NCBI GenBank assembly: GCA_902494815.1
Contig: CABUVB010000136.1
Location: 1 to 5,099, forward strand
DNA from: an uncultured Collinsella sp.
GTDB lineage: Bacteria; Actinomycetota; Coriobacteriia; Coriobacteriales; Coriobacteriaceae
Reading direction: 5' to 3'
DNA: 5,099 nucleotides
In this document: piece by piece, positions 1 to 5,099 of the stretch
Position numbering within the stretch: position 1 is the stretch's first letter
Layout: the number at the start of each line of letters is the position of its first letter
Notes under the pieces: generated by a model
Databases searched by the model: none
The model's input: the letters and a program-made list of their open reading frames with translations, nothing else
What the model was told of the DNA's origin: nothing
Position numbers and translations under genes: made by a program

Positions 1-13
1 GCAACGTAATCAA

Positions 14-39
14 TTTGTAACAAACTTAGACGTTTAAAC
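14..39. promoter_or_regulatory. AT-rich leader with two small palindromes, possible operator
   Basis: The first 143 bases are much richer in A and T than the genes that follow and hold no convincing coding sequence. Within them TTTGT-A-ACAAA (14-24) and GTTTAAAC (32-39) are perfect palindromes lying upstream of the candidate -10 boxes. Wider arms ATTTGT (13-18) and ACAAAT (38-43) also form an inverted pair around both. The position would suit a regulator of the sugar PTS operon, but no known operator consensus is recognised, and short palindromes are common in AT-rich DNA. The function is speculative. Confidence 0.2.
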
Positions 40-67
40 AAATAATCCAACCTTTTGCGAATTTAGC

Positions 68-96
68 TATAATTCCACAATCCAAACAGGTATACT
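68..96 (+). promoter_or_regulatory. Candidate promoter -10 boxes for the PTS operon
   Basis: TATAAT (68-73) matches the bacterial -10 consensus exactly, and TATACT (91-96) is a second good match. Either would give a leader of roughly 40 to 65 nt before manX. Neither has a recognisable TTGACA-like -35 at normal spacing; the nearest, TTGCGA (55-60), is too close to the first and too far from the second. This suggests either a weak -35 or dependence on an activator. No sigma-54 type -24/-12 element, as used for many Firmicutes mannose PTS operons, is visible. Confidence 0.4.
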
Positions 97-143
97 CCTT
101 TCATGTCGTGTAGGAAATACGTAGACAAAAAGGAGGTTATGTG

Positions 144-1133
144 ATGGTAAGTATTGTTCTTGCTAGCCACGGGGACTTGGCAGCTGGAATCAAGCAGACG
201 GGCTCGATGGTCTTTGGCGATCAGCCGTCTGTTGCCGTGGTCTCGCTCGAGCCGAGCATGGGCCCCGACGACTTCCGTGCCAAGGTCGAGGAAGCAGTCG
301 CTTCCTTCGAGGACCAGGAGCAGGTGCTCTTCCTCGTTGATCTGTGGGGCGGCACGCCGTTCAACCAGATCAGCGGGCTCATCGAGGGCCACGATTCCTG
401 GGCTATCGTCACCGGTGTCAACCTGCCTATGCTCATCGAGGCATATTCGCAGCGCTTTGACGCAAAGAACACTGCACATGCGATCGCAAAACATCTCGTG
501 ACTGAGGCTAAGGCTGGCGTGCGCGTCAAGCCCGAGTCTCTGGAGCCCGAGGAGAAGAAGCCGGCTGCGGCCGCCGCTGCTCCTGCAGGCGCCATCCCCC
601 CGGGAACGGTCATCGGCGACGGGCACATCAAGATCGCCCACGTCCGTATCGACACCCGTCTGCTTCATGGTCAGGTGGCCACCACGTGGACCAAGCAGAT
701 CAACCCCAACCGCATCATCGTGGTTTCCGACGGCGTTGCTCACGACGAGCTCCGCAAGACCATGATCGAGCAGGCTGCCCCTCCGGGAGTCCATGCCAAC
801 GTCGTGCCCATCAAGAAGATGGCCGAGGTCGTCAAGGACACGCGCTTTGGTGACACCAAGGCCATGCTGCTCTTCGAGAACCCGCAGGATCTGCTCAAGG
901 CCATCGAGGCCGGCGTCGACATCAAGGAAGTCAACATCGGTTCCATGGCTCACTCCAAGGGCAAGGTCGTCGTCACCAACGCCGTCGCTATGGGCGATGA
1001 CGACGTTAAGACTCTCGAGGCTCTCAAGGCCAAGGGCGTCAAGTTCGAGGTCCGCAAGGTTCCTTCGGATTCCTCCGAGGATCTCGACGCCATGTTGAAG
1101 AAAGCTAAGGCCGAACTGGCCGCTCAAGCATAG
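144..1133 (+). CDS. manX: PTS mannose-family fused EIIAB component
   Basis: This is the soluble phosphate-transfer protein of a mannose/fructose/sorbose-family PTS. It accepts phosphate from HPr and passes it to the incoming sugar at the EIIC-EIID membrane complex. Counting from the ATG at 144 (329 aa), residues 1 to about 125 form the EIIA domain, with active His9 in SHG and a DLWGGTPFN segment near residues 66-74. A Pro/Ala/Glu-rich linker covers about residues 133-158. The EIIB domain runs from about 160 to the end, with active His175 in DTRLLHGQVATTW, matching His175 of E. coli ManX. A GTG at 141 is also in frame, but the GGAGG at 132-136 is 7 nt from the ATG and only 4 nt from the GTG, so the ATG is preferred. 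It is the first gene of the operon, with 18 nt before manY. Family assignment is firm; mannose/glucose rather than another hexose is inferred from the manO neighbour. Confidence 0.95.
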   Translation: MVSIVLASHGDLAAGIKQTGSMVFGDQPSVAVVSLEPSMGPDDFRAKVEEAVASFEDQEQVLFLVDLWGGTPFNQISGLIEGHDSWAIVTGVNLPMLIEAYSQRFDAKNTAHAIAKHLVTEAKAGVRVKPESLEPEEKKPAAAAAAPAGAIPPGTVIGDGHIKIAHVRIDTRLLHGQVATTWTKQINPNRIIVVSDGVAHDELRKTMIEQAAPPGVHANVVPIKKMAEVVKDTRFGDTKAMLLFENPQDLLKAIEAGVDIKEVNIGSMAHSKGKVVVTNAVAMGDDDVKTLEALKAKGVKFEVRKVPSDSSEDLDAMLKKAKAELAAQA

Positions 1134-1151
1134 TAAAGGAGGGTCCGATAC

Positions 1152-1970
1152 ATGTCTGCAATCACTATTCTGCTTGTTGCGATTGTCGCGTTGCTTGCCG
1201 GTATGGAAGGCATTCTGGATGAGTTCCAGTTCCATCAGCCGCTCGTGGCATGCACGCTTATCGGTCTCGTAACCGGTCACCTTCAGGAGGGTATCCTCCT
1301 GGGCGGTTCGCTCCAGATGATGGCCCTTGGCTGGGCTAACGTCGGCGCCGCTGTCGCGCCTGACGCCGCTCTGGCCTCGGTCGCTTCTTCGATCATCATG
1401 GTGCTCGCCCTCAACGGTGGCGCCACCGATTCGGCCAAGGCCGTTACCACCGCTATCGCCGTCGCCGTCCCGCTGTCGGTCGCTGGTCTGTTCCTGACCA
1501 TGATCTGCCGTACCATTGCTACCGCTATCGCTCACGCCATGGACGGTTGCGCCGAGAAGGGCGACTTCTCCGGCATCGAGCGCTGGCAGTATGCTGCCAT
1601 CCTCATGCAGGGCCTTCGTATCGCCATCCCGGCAGTGCTTCTGTGCGTCATCCCGGCCGAGGCCGTTACCAACGCGCTTAACGCTATGCCCGACTGGCTG
1701 TCCGGCGGCATGGCTGTCGGCGGCGGCATGGTCGCTTCCGTCGGTTACGCCATGGTCATCAACATGATGGCCACCAAGGAGACCTGGCCGTTCTTCGTCC
1801 TCGGCTTTGTCCTTGCTGCCATCCCTCAGCTCACGCTGATCGCCCTTGGTCTCATCGGCATCTCCCTTGCCCTCATCTACCTTGGCCTTAAGGATCTGGC
1901 CAAGCAGGGTGGCGGCATGGGCGGTGGCTCCGGCGACCCGCTCGGCGACATTCTGAACGATTACGAGTAG
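1152..1970 (+). CDS. manY: PTS mannose-family EIIC membrane component
   Basis: This is the EIIC subunit of the permease, an integral membrane protein that with EIID forms the sugar channel and binds the substrate. The 272 aa compare with 266 in E. coli ManY. The N-terminal part reads EGILDEFQFHQPLVACTLIG (residues 19-38), followed by a G-rich HLQEGILLGGSLQMMALGW stretch (43-61), both typical of the family. Hydrophobic segments recur at about 1-18, 30-42, 73-88, 98-125, 147-168, 185-206 and 212-246. The C-terminal tail (252-272) is glycine-rich and then acidic, ending DPLGDILNDYE; this looks like a flexible cytoplasmic extension. AAAGGAGGG at 1135-1143 gives a well-spaced ribosome binding site. 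It lies 18 nt after manX and its stop codon almost abuts the ribosome binding site of manZ, so the three genes are surely co-transcribed. Confidence 0.95.
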   Translation: MSAITILLVAIVALLAGMEGILDEFQFHQPLVACTLIGLVTGHLQEGILLGGSLQMMALGWANVGAAVAPDAALASVASSIIMVLALNGGATDSAKAVTTAIAVAVPLSVAGLFLTMICRTIATAIAHAMDGCAEKGDFSGIERWQYAAILMQGLRIAIPAVLLCVIPAEAVTNALNAMPDWLSGGMAVGGGMVASVGYAMVINMMATKETWPFFVLGFVLAAIPQLTLIALGLIGISLALIYLGLKDLAKQGGGMGGGSGDPLGDILNDYE

Positions 1971-1986
1971 GAGGGGAGTGATACAT

Positions 1987-2907
1987 ATGGCAGAGAACAA
2001 GATTCAGCTCACCAAGGCTGACCGCAAGAAGGTTTGCTTCCGTCATCAGTTCCTTCAGGGCTCGTGGAACTACGAGCGTATGCAGAACGGCGGCTGGTGC
2101 TTCGCAATGATCCCTGCGATCAAGAAGCTCTACACCAGCAAGGATGACCAGATTGCCGCTCTTAAGCGCCACCTGGAGTTCTATAACACCCACCCCTATG
2201 TTTCCGCCCCCGTCATTGGCGTTACCCTCGCCCTCGAGGAGGAGCGCGCCAACGGTGCTCCGATCGATGACGTCGCCATCCAGGGCGTCAAGGTCGGTAT
2301 GATGGGCCCGCTCGCCGGCGTCGGCGACCCCGTCTTCTGGTTCACCCTTCGCCCGATTCTGGGCGCTCTGGGCGCTTCCCTGGCCATGTCCGGCAGCATC
2401 GTCGGTCCGCTGCTGTTCTTCTTCGCGTGGAACATCATCCGTTACGCTTTCCTGTGGTACACGCAGGAGTTTGGCTACAAGGTCGGCTCCTCCATCGCCA
2501 AGGACCTCTCCGGTGGTCTGATGGGCAAGGTCACCGAGGGCGCTTCCATCCTGGGTATGTTCATCATCGGCGCCCTGGTCGAGCGCTGGGTGTCCATTTC
2601 CTTCACCCCGATCGTCTCCACGGTCAAGCAGTCTGCTGGCGCCTTTATCGACTGGGCTAGCCTGCCCTCCGGTTCCGAGGGTATCAAGGAAGCGCTGACG
2701 ATGTACAACTCCGTCGGTGCTACCGCCCTTGATCAGATGAAGGTCACCACGCTTCAGGCCAACCTCGATCAGCTCATCCCCGGCCTTGCCGCCGTGTGCC
2801 TGACCCTGCTGGTCTGCAAGCTCCTCAAGAAGAAGGTCAGCCCGATCGTCATCATCCTGGCTCTCTTCGCCGTCGGCATCATCGGTCGCTTCTGCGGCTT
2901 CATGTAA
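1987..2907 (+). CDS. manZ: PTS mannose-family EIID membrane component
   Basis: This is the EIID subunit, found only in mannose-family PTS permeases, and the obligate partner of EIIC in the membrane. From the ATG at 1987 it is 306 aa, slightly longer than E. coli ManZ (about 285). Family landmarks are GSWNYERMQNGGWCFAMIPA (25-44), FYNTHPYVSAPVIG (65-78) and the highly conserved MGPLAGVGDPVFW (106-118). Hydrophobic stretches lie near 123-157, 185-198 and 264-303; the last is a pair of helices at the C-terminus. An in-frame GTG at 1978 sits almost on top of the GGAGGGG (1970-1976), so the ATG 10 nt beyond that sequence is the better start. The ribosome binding site begins in the manY stop codon region, which suggests translational coupling. 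A terminator hairpin follows 57 nt after the stop. Confidence 0.95.
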   Translation: MAENKIQLTKADRKKVCFRHQFLQGSWNYERMQNGGWCFAMIPAIKKLYTSKDDQIAALKRHLEFYNTHPYVSAPVIGVTLALEEERANGAPIDDVAIQGVKVGMMGPLAGVGDPVFWFTLRPILGALGASLAMSGSIVGPLLFFFAWNIIRYAFLWYTQEFGYKVGSSIAKDLSGGLMGKVTEGASILGMFIIGALVERWVSISFTPIVSTVKQSAGAFIDWASLPSGSEGIKEALTMYNSVGATALDQMKVTTLQANLDQLIPGLAAVCLTLLVCKLLKKKVSPIVIILALFAVGIIGRFCGFM

Positions 2908-2957
2908 GCACGCTTCGGCTTAAGACCGAGAATTGCTAGGCAAGGGCTTTTGAGCCA

Positions 2958-2987
2958 TTGAAACGGACCGCACCCGGTGGGTACACT
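2958..2987 (+). promoter_or_regulatory. Predicted promoter of manO
   Basis: TTGAAA (2958-2963) and TACACT (2982-2987) are separated by 18 nt and match the -35 and -10 consensus at five of six and four of six bases. The predicted transcription start is about 2993-2995, roughly 35 nt before the manO ATG. The same TACACT -10 box is seen before the tRNA gene in this window. The promoter lies inside the terminator hairpin that ends the transporter operon, with the -10 box in its loop and inner right arm. Confidence 0.5.
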
Positions 2988-3010
2988 GGATGCGGTCCGA
3001 TTGTTTTATT
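2964..3010 (+). terminator. Rho-independent terminator after manZ
   Basis: CGGACCGCA (2964-2972) pairs perfectly with TGCGGTCCG (2991-2999). An inner stem CCGGTG (2974-2979) with CACTGG (2984-2989) has one G-T wobble and closes a GGTA loop. A single C-A mismatch separates the two stems, giving 15 pairs in all. ATTGTTTTATT follows directly at 3000-3010. It should end most transcripts of the PTS operon before manO, whose ribosome binding site starts at 3011. Confidence 0.85.
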
Positions 3011-3027
3011 TGGAGGGCGAGGCGCGC

Positions 3028-3426
3028 ATGGCGCAATCTCAGAACAGCACGGTCGATCTGGCAACGCCGGCAACCTGCCTGATGGGGCTTACCAGCCACG
3101 GTAACGTGATGGTGGGCAATAAGGCGTTCGAGTATTACAACGAGCGCAATCCCGAGGATTATATTCAAATCCCTTGGGACGAGGTCGACTATATTGCCGC
3201 CGAGGTTTTACGCGGCACCAAGAAGATCACGCGTTTTGCCATCTTCACCAAGGACAACGGTCACTTTACGTTTTCGACGCGCGACGACAAAGAGACGCTT
3301 CGTGCTGTCCGCAAGTACGTCGACGAGGATAAGCTCGTGCGTTCGCCCGACTTTATCGATGTGACGGCCAAGGGCGCCAAGAGCATCCCCTCCGTTATCA
3401 AAAACCTCTTCCACAAAGGTAACTAG
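3028..3426 (+). CDS. manO: DUF956 family protein, mannose PTS accessory (ManO-like)
   Basis: This is a small soluble protein of the DUF956 family, found almost exclusively beside mannose-family PTS operons. It is often called ManO and suspected to regulate the PTS, but its biochemical role is not established. The 132 aa include the family pattern VDLATPATCLMGLTSHG (9-25), then MVGNKAFEYYNERN (28-41), IQIPWDEVDYIAAEVL (46-61) and a basic, Ser-rich C-terminal part. It has no signal peptide or membrane segment. The ATG at 3028 is preceded by TGGAGGG (3011-3017). The frame stays open upstream to a GTG at 2977, but that lies in the terminator hairpin, lacks a ribosome binding site and would add residues unlike the family. 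It is separated from manZ by a terminator and a predicted promoter of its own. Confidence 0.88.
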   Translation: MAQSQNSTVDLATPATCLMGLTSHGNVMVGNKAFEYYNERNPEDYIQIPWDEVDYIAAEVLRGTKKITRFAIFTKDNGHFTFSTRDDKETLRAVRKYVDEDKLVRSPDFIDVTAKGAKSIPSVIKNLFHKGN

Positions 3427-3434
3427 CTCCTCAT

Positions 3435-3503
3435 AAGTTGCGGTGAAATAGATCCTAAATACGGCTTTAGATGCTTCAGACAGGAACTATTCCACCGCAA
3501 CTT
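3435..3503. repeat. 69-nt imperfect palindrome (long hairpin)
   Basis: The left arm 3435-3456 and the right arm 3482-3503 are 22 nt each and pair at 20 positions. There are 11 pairs from AAGTTGCGGTG, one mismatch, AATAG, one mismatch, then TCCT. The 25-nt loop contains a further small hairpin option (CTAAA 3455-3459 with TTTAG 3466-3470). No run of T follows on either strand, so it is not a standard intrinsic terminator. It fills the gap between manO and the tRNA gene. A dispersed palindromic repeat (REP-like or MITE-like) or a structured 3' end protecting the manO message are the main options; no obvious target duplication flanks it. Confidence 0.7.
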
Positions 3504-3542
3504 CGAAGTCTAGTCATGCGACGTATTGCGATGCAGTAAATC

Positions 3543-3551
3543 TGCTACACT
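3543..3551 (+). promoter_or_regulatory. Extended -10 promoter of tRNA-Arg
   Basis: TGCTACACT combines a TGn extension with a TACACT -10 box, 10 nt before the first base of the tRNA, which leaves a very short leader as is usual for tRNA genes. A TTGCGA at 3526-3531 resembles a -35 box but is only 14 nt away, shorter than normal, so the extended -10 probably carries most of the activity. Confidence 0.5.
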
Positions 3552-3561
3552 AGTACAACAT

Positions 3562-3637
3562 GCCTCCGTAGCTCAGGGGATAGAGCACCGCTCTCCTAAA
3601 GCGGGTGTCGACGGTTCGAATCCGCCCGGGGGCACCA
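3562..3637 (+). tRNA. tRNA-Arg (anticodon CCT)
   Basis: A complete cloverleaf can be folded by hand. The acceptor stem is GCCTCCG (3562-3568) with CGGGGGC (3627-3633). The D stem is GCTC/GAGC (3571-3574, 3583-3586). The anticodon stem is CCGCT/AGCGG (3588-3592, 3600-3604) with loop CTCCTAA, so the anticodon CCT lies at 3595-3597. The variable loop is GTGTC, the T loop is TTCGAAT (3615-3621), and an encoded CCA ends at 3637. It reads the arginine codon AGG. The T stem GACGG (3610-3614) with CCGCC (3622-3626) has one A-C mismatch (3611 with 3625); a T at 3625 would restore the pair. The 3' half overlaps the antisense serine recombinase gene by 42 bases, which marks it as the likely attachment site of the element. 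Confidence 0.95.
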
Positions 3638-5035
3638 TTTGCATTTTGTACGAACCCGTTGGACGTCAAGTCTGGCGGGTTCGTTGCTTTCCACGTCGTA
3701 GTTCAGCGTCACTATGCACTCTTCGTCGCTCACGCTCACCTGGTAGACGAACGCCTTCAGCAGCGTCGCGTCGTCCAGGGCGGAGCCGCATTGCAGGAAG
3801 TCGGCCAGCCGCTCGGGGTCTATCTGATCGTCCCTAATCGCCTCAAGGTCGAGCTTGGCGCGGTCGCGCTGGTGCTCAAGCTCCGCTATGCGTTCCTTCG
3901 CGCCCGGAGCGATTATGCCCTGCTCGATGGCGTTGAGGATGTTCTTCAGGCCGCGCTCGGCTGCTGAGAGCGATTGGGCGGCCTGCTTGCGCCTCGCCGC
4001 CACCTCCGCGCCGTCCGAGCTTTCCGCAACCATGTGGGCTATCCTCAAGGCCTCCTCGCGGTCTTGCAGGAGCGCCCGCAGCGCCTTGACGATCTCGCCC
4101 TCAAGCTCCTCGCGCCTCACGGGCCTCACGCAGCCGTCATGGCAGCGGTAGTACTCGTATTTCACGTTCTTGCGCCCGCGCCCGCTCACGCCTTGCAGGT
4201 TGCGCCCGCAGCCCGCGCAGATCGCCTTGCCGGAAAGGGCGAAGTCGCCCCAGCTCTCCGCGCTGCGCTCCTTGGCCGCGCGTATGCCCTGTGCCTCCAT
4301 GAACGTCACCTCGTCGATGATCGCGGGCATGCCGCCCTCTTTGACAACGCCGCCCCACTCGTAGCGCCCCGTGTACTTTCGGTTCTTTACCATCCGCTCG
4401 ACCATCGAGTAGCCGCACGGGTTTCCCTGCGAGGTCTTGACCCCGCGTGCCGCGAAGTCGCGTGCTATCGAGTTGGTGGTCTCCTTTGCTATGCGCCGCT
4501 TGAACGCCTCGCGCACGAAAGCGGCCTCGTCCTCGTTGATCACGTACTCGTCGGCCTCGTTGCTGGTATAGCCGAACACGCGCACGCCGTTGGTCTTGCA
4601 CTTGAGCGCGTTTCCCTCCATGCCGCGCCTCGTGCGGATCGCGGTCTTCTTCGACTCGCACGCCGCAAGGCCCTCAAGCAGCTTCTCGTAGATGATGCCC
4701 TCGGGCGAATCAGGTATCTGCTCAAGCGCCGAGACGAGCTTCACGCCGTGCTGGGCAAGTTCACGCTTGTATATTGGCGCGTCGTACTCCCCACGGCTGA
4801 AGCGATCCATCATATAGACCAGAACTATGTCGCTCTCGCCCGCGTTCGCGACCATGCGCTGGAACTCGGGGCGGTCGTCGGTGCGACCGCTTATGGCATA
4901 GTCGCAGTATTCCGCCACGATGGCGTACCTCTCGCGCTGGCACCACTGGCGGCAGATGCGCAGCTGGTCGTCGATAGAGGCCTCGCGCTGCTTATTGCAT
5001 GAAAAGCGGGCGTATAACACCGCAGTTTTTGGCAT
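3596..5035 (-). CDS. Large serine recombinase / integrase
   Basis: This is a site-specific DNA recombinase of the serine family, expected to integrate and excise the element by a 5'-phosphoserine mechanism. The 479 aa show a resolvase-type catalytic domain (about 4-145) with nucleophile Ser12 in YARFS, Arg10, SGRTDDRPEFQRM (49-61) and DRFSR (77-81). Next comes a recombinase domain (about 150-265), a zinc ribbon with Cys273, Cys276, Cys298 and Cys302, and a charged, probably coiled-coil stretch (about 350-402). The body ends near residue 450. The last 13 residues, WCPRADSNRRHPL, are antisense tRNA, and the stop TAG (3596-3598) is the complement of the anticodon loop. The start ATG has AAAGGAGG 12 nt upstream. 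Seven of 50 arginines are AGG and one is AGA, against none of 28 in the four upstream genes, which is a sign of transfer. The catalytic residues look intact, so it is probably active. Whether it is from a prophage or a conjugative element cannot be told here. Confidence 0.93.
   Translation of the reverse strand: MPKTAVLYARFSCNKQREASIDDQLRICRQWCQRERYAIVAEYCDYAISGRTDDRPEFQRMVANAGESDIVLVYMMDRFSRGEYDAPIYKRELAQHGVKLVSALEQIPDSPEGIIYEKLLEGLAACESKKTAIRTRRGMEGNALKCKTNGVRVFGYTSNEADEYVINEDEAAFVREAFKRRIAKETTNSIARDFAARGVKTSQGNPCGYSMVERMVKNRKYTGRYEWGGVVKEGGMPAIIDEVTFMEAQGIRAAKERSAESWGDFALSGKAICAGCGRNLQGVSGRGRKNVKYEYYRCHDGCVRPVRREELEGEIVKALRALLQDREEALRIAHMVAESSDGAEVAARRKQAAQSLSAAERGLKNILNAIEQGIIAPGAKERIAELEHQRDRAKLDLEAIRDDQIDPERLADFLQCGSALDDATLLKAFVYQVSVSDEECIVTLNYDVESNEPARLDVQRVRTKCKWCPRADSNRRHPL
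3650..3690 (+). terminator. Intrinsic terminator of the tRNA gene, inside the integrase 3' end
   Basis: ACGAACCCGTTGGAC (3650-3664) pairs with GTCTGGCGGGTTCGT (3670-3684) over 15 positions, three of them G-T, closing a GTCAA loop. TTGCTTT follows. The T-rich side is only on the plus strand, so it serves the tRNA transcript. On the minus strand the same bases encode integrase residues about 451-462. Whether it is host sequence or brought in by the element cannot be decided from this window alone. Confidence 0.75.
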
Positions 5036-5047
5036 AATTGGAAACGG

Positions 5048-5055
5048 CCTCCTTT
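5048..5055 (-). promoter_or_regulatory. Ribosome binding site of the integrase gene
   Basis: On the minus strand AAAGGAGG stands 12 nt before the ATG at 5035, a strong match at a slightly long spacing. A 4-bp hairpin (GAGG 5048-5051 with CCTC 5058-5061, minus strand) could partly cover it. No promoter is visible in the remaining bases to 5099. A ten-codon open stretch ending in TAA at 5066-5068 (minus strand) may be the tail of a preceding gene, but it is too short to call. Confidence 0.6.
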
Positions 5056-5099
5056 CAGAGGTTCTTTAGGAAAGCCCCGCGGGCAGCGTTGCAGCGCTA

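Larger units (their letters stand above)
3615..5099. mobile_element. Left end of an element integrated in tRNA-Arg (partial)
   Basis: The integrase gene begins inside the window and runs leftward into the 3' half of the tRNA gene, the classic layout of an element inserted at a tRNA. The left boundary is set here at the T loop (3615) because the sequence up to the T-stem 5' strand would be host-derived and the mismatched 3' strand could be element-derived; the true crossover may lie anywhere from about 3590 to 3690. The element continues past the right edge, so its type, cargo and right attachment site are unseen. Confidence 0.55.

Noticed and set aside
63..2000. A 645-residue open frame on the minus strand opposite manX and manY
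   Set aside because: It is antisense to two clear PTS genes, has low-complexity His/Asp/Gly-rich composition, no ribosome binding site and no recognisable domain. G/C-ended codons on the plus strand remove stops from this antisense frame.
2911..2930. Small hairpin just after the manZ stop codon
   Set aside because: Only four to five pairs form and no T-run follows; the strong hairpin at 2964-2999 explains termination.
2977..3027. N-terminal extension of manO from a GTG at 2977
   Set aside because: The extension lies in the terminator hairpin and its U-tract, has no ribosome binding site, starts upstream of the predicted transcription start and does not fit the DUF956 family start.
3526..3837. 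A 103-residue plus-strand frame spanning the tRNA and the integrase 3' end
   Set aside because: It translates the tRNA gene itself (SVAQGIEHRSPKAGVDGSNP is a familiar tRNA artefact) and continues antisense to the integrase.
3974..5002. A 342-residue plus-strand frame opposite the integrase
   Set aside because: It is the antisense shadow of a well-supported serine recombinase with intact catalytic and zinc-ribbon motifs, and it shows no domain of its own.
5036..5099. Possible tail of another minus-strand gene upstream of the integrase
   Set aside because: One frame gives ten codons before a TAA, but all frames are open over such a short GC-rich stretch, so nothing distinguishes it from chance.

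Overview
The window looks like a chromosomal segment of a high-GC intestinal Actinobacterium, probably a Collinsella-like member of the Coriobacteriia. This is inferred from the strongly G/C-ended codon use, from arginine written only as CGT/CGC in the housekeeping genes, from AAAGGAGG-type ribosome binding sites, and from the pairing of a mannose-family PTS with a DUF956 gene. No database search was possible.

Region 1 (1-143) is an AT-rich leader with candidate -10 boxes and two small palindromes. Region 2 (144-2907) is a tight plus-strand operon for a complete mannose/fructose/sorbose-family phosphotransferase permease: a fused EIIA-EIIB protein (manX), the membrane protein EIIC (manY) and the membrane protein EIID (manZ). 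Together they take up a hexose, most likely mannose and/or glucose, and phosphorylate it with phosphate passed from HPr to His9 of EIIA, then to His175 of EIIB, then to the sugar. A strong 15-bp terminator hairpin follows manZ. A good promoter is embedded in that hairpin and appears to drive the next gene, manO (DUF956, 3028-3426), so the accessory gene can be transcribed separately from the transporter.

Region 3 (3427-3690) contains a 69-nt imperfect palindrome (22-nt arms, 20 pairs), a tRNA-Arg gene with anticodon CCT, and a terminator hairpin for the tRNA.

Region 4 (about 3615-5099 and beyond the right edge) is the left end of an integrated mobile element. It carries a 479-residue serine recombinase on the minus strand, pointing back at the tRNA. 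The recombinase reading frame runs antisense through the tRNA terminator and into the 3' half of the tRNA, and uses a stop codon written by the anticodon loop. The tRNA has a single A-C mismatch in its T stem, which could be a scar of site-specific recombination. The recombinase uses AGG, the codon this tRNA reads, seven times in 50 arginines; the four flanking host genes use it in none of 28. The rest of the element, with its cargo and its far attachment site, lies to the right of the window.
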